This document shows, one piece after another, positions 54,920 through 64,000 of a stretch of DNA of 64,000 bases. Numbering within the stretch: the first letter of the stretch is position 1; the number at the start of each line of letters is the position of its first letter. The DNA lies in the NCBI GenBank assembly GCA_019828565.1, contig JAHDYR010000004.1:62001-126000 (forward strand), written 5' to 3'. Position numbers and translations under genes: made by a program. Source of the stretch: Carpediemonas membranifera (lineage: Eukaryota; Fornicata). The notes beneath the pieces are model-generated. The model was not told the origin of the DNA. It was given only the letters and a program-made list of their open reading frames with translations, and did no database searches.

Positions 54920-54971
54920 TTGGCTCAGCATTTACACCCGCCCCGACCCATCGCCAGGCCTCCTCCGTCAC
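54920..54971 (-). pseudogene. 52-bp remnant of the 3' end and flank of the RCC1-like gene
   Basis: TTGGCTCAGCATTTACACCC through CCTCCTCCGTCAC matches 12650-12700 and 44350-44402. It lies right after family gene 4, so three of the four family members have this sequence downstream. Confidence 0.8.
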
Positions 54972-55282
54972 TCATAAGCTTTTGGAACACGTTGAAGCGC
55001 TTCTGAGCCATCAACTCGAAGGCCACAGCAAATGTGCGCCTGTCAACCGGGACTCGCCACCCAAGCACACCACCACATGGTCGCATTGAGTCATCGCTTC
55101 CATCGGCTGTCAACAGGTACGATCGGTGTCATGACAACACAGTACACTGTTTTGGACCATCATTCAGGAGCCGAGGTGGAGATGTCGGGCCGGCACTCAG
55201 AGATAGCGCCCTCGCTGCGTCGGCGCTGCATGCCACCGTTGCTGACTCGGCCGAGTTGACACGAAGAACGGGCGCGTCGACG
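54972..55282. other. Spacer upstream of the ankyrin-DHHC gene
   Basis: About 310 bp without a recognisable gene. It should hold the promoter of the ankyrin-DHHC gene. No repeats were noted. Confidence 0.35.
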
Positions 55283-56704
55283 ATGGACGAGGCACCACGG
55301 CAGAACGCTGTGGTTAACGATGAGGTGAATAGCAATACAGAGACATCAATCGCACTGGGCGTGCTGGAACGGGCGATCTTGCCCGCGCAGAAGCTATCGA
55401 TGCAGGCGAAAGAATGCTCGAAGGATTCAGCGCAAATGACGCTTCCCTAGCACGCGCAGCCCAGCAAGGCCACGCAGCAGTAGTGGACTTCCTGCTCTCC
55501 GACCCAGCTGGCGCCCTGCACATTGAGGAGAAAGAAGCCAACGCCCTCACCCCTCCACCTGGCCATCCAGGGCGACTACCCGGTCACCGCCGGCCTCTTG
55601 GTCACTAGAGGCGCAGACATCAACTCAGGGACGCCCAGGGCCGCACCCCGCTCCACTGGGCGTGCGAGCAGGGGTCGCCCCATCTTTGTGCGGCTCCTGG
55701 CAACACACGGCGCCGACCCTAGAGGCCACTGACGCTAGGAGCGGACCCCTCTCCACGCAGCGGTCATGGGCGGGAACTACGAGAACGTGGTCTTCCTCGT
55801 GGGCCGGGGCGTGGCGCTCGAACCATAGACCTGGACGGTGCCACGCCCGCAAGACTTGCTGAGGCAAAAGCAGCTCCAGGGCCTGTGTGTACGGTATTCG
55901 AAGAGGGCAGACGGCCTGGTGGCATCGTGTGAGGCGTGCCCCGGTCGGCTTGCTGGTGTACTTCGCTGGCCTTGTCGCGGCGATCGTCACGACGTTCCTT
56001 TTCGGGGTTATACCCTCACCCCACCCCATTTACGTGTTTATATTCGCGGTTTTGCCCCACCGTAGCAGCCCTCGTTCTTCTTAGTAATCACCAATCGAGC
56101 GAACCCCGGCGTTATCACCAACGACGACCCACACTCAAAGATCGACTACACGAAGGAGCAGCCGATCTGGCGAGTCCCTGCCACGTCAGAAAGCCCCTCC
56201 GCAGCAAAAGCACCGCCGTTCGTGCGACGTGTGTATCAGGCGGCACGACCACCACTGCGTCTGGACAAACTGCTGCATCGGTGCGGGTAATATCCGGCAG
56301 TTTTATGGCAATGCTACTTGCCACCATGGTCGCGCTTGCGGTCACGACTGTTCTTCCCTTGACTATGGTTGTCTGCCACGTCGGCGGACTCGAAACGCAG
56401 TCTGTGGGCAAAGCTGTGGAGGATTGCGGTGCTCAGATCAGGGACGGTGGTCATGGCTGCCATCGCTGGGGCCACGTTGCCTTTCGTTTATCGTTTGTTC
56501 CATCAGCAGGTCAAGAATATTTTGACAAATCTGACGACTAATGAGGCAATCAATTGGATGCGATATGACTACATCAGATACGAGAATGGCGTCTGGCACA
56601 ACCAGTTTGACCATGGATGGCGGTCTAATCTGGCCGATTTCTGCAGGTTACCCCAACAGCGGCGCCGCGTCTCAGCCACGGCGCACACAGAGGAGTTGGT
56701 GTAG
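55283..56704 (+). CDS. Ankyrin-repeat DHHC palmitoyltransferase (frameshifted)
   Basis: Parts of one protein are spread over three frames. From ATG 55283 there is a polar start, then ankyrin repeats (SLARAAQQGHAAVVDFLLS, LVTRGADINS, a PLHWACEQG-like stretch near 55650), two hydrophobic segments (VGLLVYFAGLVAAIVTTFLF and YVFIFAVL, 55940-56060), the cysteine-rich catalytic region near 56190-56310 (KPLRS..., CDVCIRRHDHHCVW, NCCIGAGN), a further membrane segment (AMLLATMVALAVTTVL) and the conserved C-terminal LTTNEAINWMRYDYI ... NQFDHGW motif, ending at TAG 56704. This order matches Akr1/ZDHHC17-type enzymes, which S-palmitoylate cysteines at Golgi membranes. At least five indels break it. Confidence 0.78.
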
Positions 56705-56852
56705 TGTTTATACGTGTGTATATGTGCAAAGAGATGTCAATACCGGCTTGGGGATACGCTCAATCGACTCCCAGTACAAGTCGACTCCGCCCTTAGCATC
56801 GCCGTCGACGCCAGCGGCTCCTGTTCAGACAGCAGCGAGTACTACCTGTGAC

Positions 56853-58081
56853 AGGAGTTCACAAGCATCGTTAACACGCTCAGCATGCGCAAGATCCGCC
56901 TGGCCACCCGATCCCGCCTCAGAGCCGACAACGACGCCATGTCGTCCCTCAACCCGACCCCCGCAGCGCTTTCCCGCGGTCTATAGGAAGTCCTCCCCTG
57001 TCTCCGACGATCACGCCCCGAGCAGCCCTCACTCTTCCACCCATTGATGAGCTCTCCGCGCAGTTTAGCAAGAGTCGGAGCAGAATACCGTCCGGTCCAG
57101 GGTCAAGACAGCATGCCAGGCGCCGCTCAGACATCCCTTACGCTGCCACTGTTCAGGCTGAGGGGCGTCGGCGAGATTGATGAGAAGACGACGACACCTC
57201 GATTAGTAACTTTGATGGCCACACCGAGAACGGGGCAGCACAGGGATGAGACTCTCCAGAATGCGCGGATGAGATCAAGAATGCAGCCGGGGATCGTGCC
57301 AGGTTCATGAGGTCACATCGCGTCGAGGTGAAAGCACGTGCGCACGATGAAGCCGGACTATAGTTCTCAAACACGCGTTATCAGTGGAGCTGAAGGCAGT
57401 GGTATCGCCCACACCGCATGTGGTCACATGCGGGTCGGGCAGCAATTTCCTGGTGGACGCAGCAAGCTCGATCGAGGCGTTCAGGTCAGCGAAGGTGCTA
57501 GAAATCACTACGGCGCAGATTACGGCCACGCAGCGGACAAAGGAGCGCATGGAAGCCTTTGGAGAGCGCGCACTGCTCCGCCTACCCCCACGTGAAGGGC
57601 CGCAGACGCACCGGAATTGTCGGGTACACCAACACGCTCGCCCGGCAGGTCCGCAAGCTCGAGGCCGAGAAGGAGGCAGCGCTGCGTGAGTCCATGGACG
57701 CAGCGAAGGCCCACCGCCAGGCCATCGGGTCGCTTTCATACATTGGTGGGCAACGAGACGACCCGCCCAACCTCACTGTGAAACCTCTGCAGGGTCGGGA
57801 CTTCAGGTCACCTCGCTCTCCCCCAGTGGCCCCAGACTGGACACTGAGGGAGAGTCTCCGGCGCATGGCCACCAGCAAGGGCGACCTGACTCTCGACCTC
57901 GACTGTGAGAATGATCCAGCGGCATTTTCGGAGGGCCTGGGTCGAACGGGAAGAGGCGGGCAAAAGGTACGCTATAGCCGTGATGCTCGTGGGCATATGG
58001 AGGGACAGGCGGGGCGTCGGGGGCGGCAAGAACAGGACGCCGAGACGCTTTTATACTTTATTCCATCGCATTTATTTTATT
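56853..58081 (+). pseudogene. 5'-truncated, indel-rich copy of the IQ-motif gene
   Basis: Matches 21756 onward and starts inside the coiled-coil codons, so promoter and start are missing. The IQ motif is still seen (near 57905), but indels shift the frame repeatedly. Confidence 0.85.
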
Positions 58082-59342
58082 ATGGGCGAGAGGCTGCCCG
58101 ACTCACTATGGAAGTACGCCAGTCCACAGCAGCGCCGCTTCATGCTCCAGCTGGAGTCGAGGGGCTTCATCCCTGCAGGTTAAGGAAGCCACTGAGCGCG
58201 AGAGGGAGCTCGACAAGAGGCTGAAGGAGTACGAGAACATGGACGCGTTGCTCAGGCGGTCCATTCTCGAGCGCGGCGAGCACCACTGCTGCGGAGGAGA
58301 CCCCCTGACGAGAAGCTCTCCTCTGGGTTCAGCGGTACCTTGACACACCCCCGGCGGAAGAGCGGGACTCCTCTACGAGGCGTCAGGCCTTTGTGTTCGG
58401 CGGAAGCGCTCGAACGCCCTTTCCAAGGCGATGACTGCACGGCTCCGTCATGGGCGCGTGGCGACCGTGCTCGGGCAGCGGGGCGGGTACGAGCAGAGCT
58501 TCATGAACACGCCCACAGCCACGCAGATGAGCTTCACTCAGACGTGGGTAAATCCTTTGGCCGCTGCCTCGCTCTCATGGCCTGATCGACGGCACGATAG
58601 TCTCCCGGACGTCCACACAGCATGCGGCTGTCCTCGCGTGCTTCCATCTCCCACATGCCATCCATCGGGGTGAGCACCGGCCCCTCCGCCATCAGACAGC
58701 CTCCATGGCGACACTGCCGACCCCAGCCTGGTTGTTACTAACAGGCCGGTACTTTTAGCTCTACGACCCTCGCGCCGATACCTGGGGTGAGGCTGTGAGG
58801 GCTTCACCCGACATGCTCTCAACACCTCGATGTCTCGCCGCATGGGGAGATACTCAGCTCGGGTCGGGACTCGACCGTCGAAAGCTGTGGACGCGCAGAC
58901 TCTCACTCGGCCCCTGACGGTCTTCTCGAACCATAGGTGTCAGCGATCAATGCTGGCTGCCTCGTTCTCGGCCCAAGGCCCATCATCGCCGGCGACGAGC
59001 GCACGGTGGGAAGTTGTGTACCACAACAACGGCTCGTCTCAACAGCCACCCCCACAGAGACCACCACATCCTGCCCGACGCAGAGCAGGGCGCCCACGTG
59101 CTCACGGCTGTAGGGACGAAGCTCGTGGCTGTGACGGGAGACAGATCGAGGCAACTCGTCGTGTGCGACCTGGGGCTGAGGAAGGAGGCTCATCATTTGA
59201 TTGGCGGCATCACCCGCAGTGGGCGGCGAGTCACGCCATCTCGACGATGGCTGCCACCAGAGACACCTGGACAAACACGAACTTTTTGGGACGTCACGAT
59301 GTCGGACTGCTCAAAGTCGCAAACACCATCCAAATTCAGCGG
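58082..59342 (+). pseudogene. Indel-rich copy of the WD40 gene at 22978-24240
   Basis: The start MGERLPDSLWKYAS at 58082 and all later parts are recognisable. At 58523-58560 the sequence reads straight from the N-terminal coiled-coil frame into VNPLAAAS, which shows that the two frames at 22978-24240 belong to one protein. Confidence 0.8.
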
Positions 59343-62300
59343 ATGAATCAGCGACGATGCAGAAAGTTCGTTCCACGCCTCCCCACCTCTACGCAGCTGG
59401 TACGTCCCTATCCCGTTGGTGCAGAGATGCAGCCCGCGGCGAGTTCAAGAGCGTTTACGCAGTAGATCGAGCAATGGTGCGTCCTCCCCTGAGAATATCG
59501 CGCAGCAGCGAGTGCAGAGCAGTAGATGACATGATCAGAGACGCCACGACGCGCATCTTCGCCCCAGAGGACATGCTCCACCTCAAAGCCCATCGGATCC
59601 ACGCCCCTCACTGCTACAGACCTCACCCGCGTCCTCGACCACCTCTCGACATTGGACGGGCTGCCCAGAGAGTCTCAGCATGAGGCTGACTGGAGCCCGA
59701 CCTCACTGTCACGGCTGAGGTATGAGCTGACCGCCGACAAGCCCGACAGCGCGCCGACGATCTGCGCTGCCTGGCATGCGAGGATGGCTGAGTGCATCCA
59801 GACGATGAAGGGTCACACCGATGACGTGTTCAGCGTCGCCTCTCCTCACCTGACGCGCACCAGTCACCGGGTCATCAGATGGGACGACCAAGCTGTGGGA
59901 CAAGCGCGGCGTGTGCAAGATGACGATGGAGCATGGCGGGGCTGTTCGGTGCATCGCCGTCTCCCCCGGACGGGTCGACCATCGCCTCAGGCGGGACTGA
60001 CCGCAAGATCGAGCTGTGGAGGCGCGGCAGACTCGTCAAGACGCTCGAGGGACACACCGATATTGTGAACAGCCTCGCCTTCTCCCGAGAGACGGCGAAG
60101 ACGCTGGTGTCCGGATCCGATGACAAGACAGTCAGGGTCGTGGGACGTCGCCACCGGCGTGTGCAGGACGATGGAAGGGCACTCAGATTGGGTTCTCTCC
60201 GTCGCATCTCCCCGACGGCGAGCAGGACCATCGTCTCTGGATCAAGGACAAGACATCAAGGTGTGGATCGCTGGAGTCAGGGCGAGACTCGAGCAGACTC
60301 TGGAGGGCCACACGAATTCTGCCTGCCGCCGTCGCCATCTCCCCGGACGGCGCTCTGCTGGCCTCTGGGTCTGGCGACAAGACCATCGAACTCTGGGACA
60401 CCAGGACCTGGGAGTGCGTCGCCGTCCTCAGGGGCACGCGAGCTTTGTCTTCAGCGTCGCCTTCTCGCCCGACGGCAGGACCCTCGCCTCTGGGTCTTGG
60501 GACAACACCACCCCAAGCTCTGGAGCATCGACAGCGGCGAGTGCTTCGAGACGCTCTGGGGTCATGACAGAGATGTGAACAGCGTCGCCTTCTCCCCAGA
60601 CGGGTCGACCCTGCTCTCTGGATCTGACGACAAAACCGCCAAGCAGTGGTCCCTTGAGTCGCTCTCCCGAGCTCACCGCCCTCGACCAGACCCTCGCCCA
60701 GCCTGTCCCGGCCGCGGCCATCGTCCGCCTCGAGGGCACCGTCGCCGACCTCACCCGCGTCCTCGACCACCTCTCGACACGGCCCAGAGAGTTCAGCATG
60801 AGGGCTGACTGGGCCCGACCTCACTGTCACGATGAGGTATGGCAAGCTGGCCGCCGACAAGCCCGACAGCGCCGTCGACGATCTGCTCGCTGCCTGGCAT
60901 GCGAGGATGGCTGAGTGCATCCAGACGATGAAGGGTCACACCGCTGAGGTGCTCAGCGTCGCCTTCCTCCCTGACGGCACCATGGTCACTGGGTCATGGG
61001 ATGGGACGACCAAGCTGTGGGACAAGCGCGGCGTGTGCACGACGATGGAGCATGGCGGGAAGGTTCGGTGCATCGCCGTCTCCCCGGACGGGTCGACCAT
61101 CGCCTCGGGCGGTGATGACCACAAGATCGAGCTGTGGGACCAGACCGGCAGACTCGTCAAGACGCTCGAGGGGCACACCAATAATGTGTGGAGCCTCGCC
61201 TTCTCCCGAGACGGCAAGACGCTGGTGTCCGGATCCTGGGACAAGACAGTCAGGTCGTGGGACGTCGCCACCGGCGCGTGCAGGACGATGGAAGGGCACT
61301 CAGAGTTGGTGTTCTCCGTCGCCATCTCCCCCGACAGCAAGACCATCGTCTCTGGATCAAGGGATAAGACGATCAAGGTGTGGATCGCTGAGTCGGGCAG
61401 ACTCTGGAGGGAGCCACACGAATTCTGTCTTCTCCGTCGCCATCTCTCCCGGACGGCGCTCTGCTGGCCTCTGGGTCTGGCGACAAGACCATCGAGACTC
61501 TGGGACACCAGGACCTGGGAGTGCGTCGCCGTCCTCAGGGGGCACACAGACTATGTCAACAGCGTCGCCTTCTCGCCCGACGGCAGGACCCTCGCCTCTG
61601 GGTCTGATGACAACACCATCAAGCTCTGGAGCATCGACAGCGGCGAGTGCTTCGAGACGCTCAGGGATCATGCCGATAAGGTGTGGAGCGTCGCCTTCTC
61701 CCCGGACGGGTCGACCCTGCTCTCTGGATCTGACGACAAAACCGCCAAGCAGTGGTCGCGGTCGCTCTCCCGAGCTCATCGCCCTCGCCCAGACCCTCGC
61801 CCAGCCTGTCCCGGCCGCGGCCATCGTCCGCCTCGGGGGCACCGTCGCCGACCTCACCCGCGTCCTCGACCACCTCTCGACGCGGCCCCGAGAGTTCAGC
61901 ATGAGGGCTGACTGAGCCCGACCTCACTGTCACGATGAGGTATGGCAAGCTGGCCGCCGACAAGCCCGACAGCGCCGTCGACGATCTGCTCGCTGCCTGG
62001 CATGCGAGGATGGCTGAAGTGCATCCAGACGATGAAGGGTCACACCGCTGAGGTGCTCAGCGTCGCCTTCCTCCCTGACGGCACCATGGTCACTGGGTCA
62101 TGGGATGGGACGACCAAGCTGTGGGACAAGCGCGGCGCCTGCAAGATGACGATGGAGCATGGTGGGAAGGTTCGGTGCATCGCCGTCTCCCCGGACGGGT
62201 CGACCATCGCCTCGGGCGGTGATGACCACAAAGATCAAGCTGTGGGACCAGTCCGGCAGACTCGTCAAGACGCTCGAGGGACACACAAAATAATGTGTGG

Positions 62301-64000
62301 AGCCTCGCCTTCTCCCCAGACGGCAAGACGCTGGTGTCCGGATCCGATGACAAGACAGTCAGGTCGTGGGACGTCGCCACCGGCGTGTGCAGGACGATGG
62401 AAGGGCACTCAGATTTGGTGCTCTCCGTCGCCATCTCCCCTGACGGCAAGACCATCGTCTCTGGATCAAAGGACAAGACAATCCAAGGTGTGGGTCGCTG
62501 GAGTCGGGCAGACTCGAGCAGACTCTGGAGGGCCACACGAATTCTGTCTTCTCCCGTCGCCATCTCCCCGGACGGCGCTCTGCTGGCCTCTGGGTCGTGG
62601 GACAGCACCATCAGACTCTGGGACACCCAGGACCTGGGAGTGCGTCGCCGTCCTCAGGGGGCACACGCACTTGTCTTCAGCGTCGCCTTCTCGCCCGACG
62701 GCAGGGACCCTCGCCTCTGGGTCTGGTGACAACACCAAGCTCTGGAGCATCGCTAGCGGCAGAGTGCTTCGCTACGCTCAGGGGTCATGCCGATAAGGTG
62801 TGGAGCGTCGCCTTCTCCCCAGACAGGGTCGACCCTGCTCTCTGGATCTGACGACAAAACCGCCAAGCAGTGGTCCCTTGGTCGCTCTCCCGAGCTCACC
62901 GCCCTCGACCAGACCCTCGCCGAGGCCTGTCCCGGCCGCGGCCATCGTCCGCCTCGAGGGGCACCGTCGCCGACCTCACCCGCGTCCTCGACCACCTCTC
63001 GGCGCGGCCCAGAGGAGTTCAGCATGAGGCTGACTGAGGCCCGACCTCACTGTCACGATGAGGGTATGGCAAGCTGGCCGCCGACAAGCCCGGCAGCGCC
63101 ATCGACGATCTGCTCGCTGCCTGGAATGCGAGGATGGCTGAGTGCATCCACACGATGAAGGGTCACACCAACTGGGTGTTCAGCGTCGCCTTCCTCCCTG
63201 ACGGCGCCATGGTCACTGGGTCATGGGATGGGACGACCAAGCTGTGGGACAAGCGCGGCGTGTGCCAAGATGACGATGGAGCATGGCGGGTCTGTTCGGT
63301 GCATCGCCGTCTCCCCGGACGGGTCGACCATCGCCTCGGGCGGTGATGACCACAAGATCAAGCTGTGGGACCAGACCGGCAGACTCGTCAAGACGCTCGA
63401 GGGGCACACCAATGATGTGAGAAGCGTCGCTTTCTCCCGAGACGGCAAGACGCTGGTGTCCGGATCCGATGACAAGACAGTCAGGACGTGGGACGTCGCC
63501 ACCGGCGAAGTGCAGGACGATGGAAGGGGCACTCCCATTTGGTGCTCTCCGTCGCCATCTCCCCTGACAGCAAGACCATCGTCTCTGGATCAAAGGACAA
63601 GACAATCAAGGTGTGGGTCGCTGAGTCGGGCAGACTCGAGGCAGACTCTGGAGGGCCACACGAATTCTGTCTTCTCCGTCGCCATCTCCCCGGACGGCGC
63701 TCTGCTGGCCTCTGGGTCTGGCGACAACACCATCAGACTCTGGGACACCCAGGACCTGGGAGTGCGTCGCCGTCCTCAGGGGGCACGCGAGTTCTAGCAG
63801 TGTCGCCTTCTCGCCCGACGGCAGGACCCTCGCCTCTGGGTCTGGTGACAACACGCAAGCTCTGGAGCATCGCTAGCGGCGGAGTGCTTCGAGACGCTCA
63901 GGGGGCCATGACGATTGGGTCCCGCTGCGTCGCCTTCTCCCCGGACGGGTCGACCCTGCTCTCTGGATCTGACGACAAAACCGCCAAGTAGTGGTCCCTT
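59343..64000 (+). pseudogene. Partial, indel-rich copy of family gene 3 (propellers 1-4), open at the window edge
   Basis: Starts at ATG 59343 and follows gene 3 through four propeller units. It shares the 10-bp deletion in propeller 2 (near 61400) and the TAG after propeller 4 (63989-63991). It lacks the extra C seen at 28071. One stretch (60832-61911) is still open for 359 codons. Confidence 0.85.

Larger units (their letters stand above)
56853..64000. repeat. Second copy of 21756-28864 (segmental duplication or assembly duplicate)
   Basis: Gene order, orientation and spacing are the same over 7.1 kb (7,109 bp versus 7,148 bp). Differences are mostly scattered single-base insertions and deletions rather than substitutions. 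The copy runs off the window at the equivalent of 28864. Confidence 0.9.

Noticed and set aside
1-64000. tRNA, rRNA or other structured RNA genes, and origins
   Set aside because: I looked for cloverleaf-like and conserved rRNA stretches by eye and saw none; a tRNA scan could still find something I missed.

Overview
The window looks like nuclear DNA from a GC-rich, compact, intron-poor unicellular eukaryote. Evidence is the gene set: CK2 alpha, HECT ubiquitin ligase, F-actin capping protein beta, DHHC palmitoyltransferase, a cilium-associated CFAP96/C4orf47-type protein, RCC1-like and WD40 proteins, and chromodomain Ty3/gypsy retrotransposons. Genes lie on both strands with short gaps and I see no spliceosomal introns. 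AGTAAA overlaps the TAA stop of two genes, which recalls diplomonad/parabasalid polyadenylation signals. A flagellated metamonad (fornicate, Carpediemonas-like) is a reasonable guess, but the sequence alone does not prove it.

Layout. 0-4.5 kb: family gene 1, made of WD40 repeats, a repeated 'LPRxFxMRL' module, ankyrin repeats and a TKL-type kinase. 4.6-5.6 kb: CK2 alpha (minus). 6.4-12.4 kb: family gene 2, with two WD40 propellers and three CbxX/CfqX-type AAA+ domains, split by an in-frame TAG. 12.7-13.1 kb: truncated RCC1-like copy. 13.2-14 kb: CFAP96-like. 14-16 kb: two unknown ORFs. 16-21.2 kb: HECT ligase (minus). 21.5-24.2 kb: an IQ-motif coiled-coil gene and a WD40 gene. 24.2-44.1 kb: family gene 3, with five tandem 7-bladed propellers and triple AAA+. 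Its C-terminal coiled coil is interrupted by a 10.2-kb retroelement that itself contains a second 5.9-kb retroelement. 44.4-49.98 kb: RCC1-like, CAPZB, coiled-coil and small basic genes. 50.2-54.9 kb: family gene 4 (WD40, module, ankyrin, kinase). 55.3-56.7 kb: ankyrin-DHHC gene. 56.85-64 kb: an indel-rich, colinear second copy of 21.76-28.86 kb that runs off the window.

The most interesting content is the four-member family. It combines highly conserved WD40 propellers (candidate binding or sensor part) and a recurring module I do not recognise with interchangeable C-terminal engines: triple AAA+ in genes 2 and 3, ankyrin plus kinase in genes 1 and 4. By analogy with fungal NLR/HET-E-type proteins, whose WD40 repeats evolve in concert, this could be a recognition or quality-control system. 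That role is inference.

Data quality. Many frame breaks fall in C/G/A homopolymers, and from about 46.7 kb onward even single-copy genes are broken. Much of the apparent pseudogenisation, especially 50-64 kb, may be residual long-read indel error. The retroelement insertions, their target-site duplications and the recurrent TAG codons are not of that error type.
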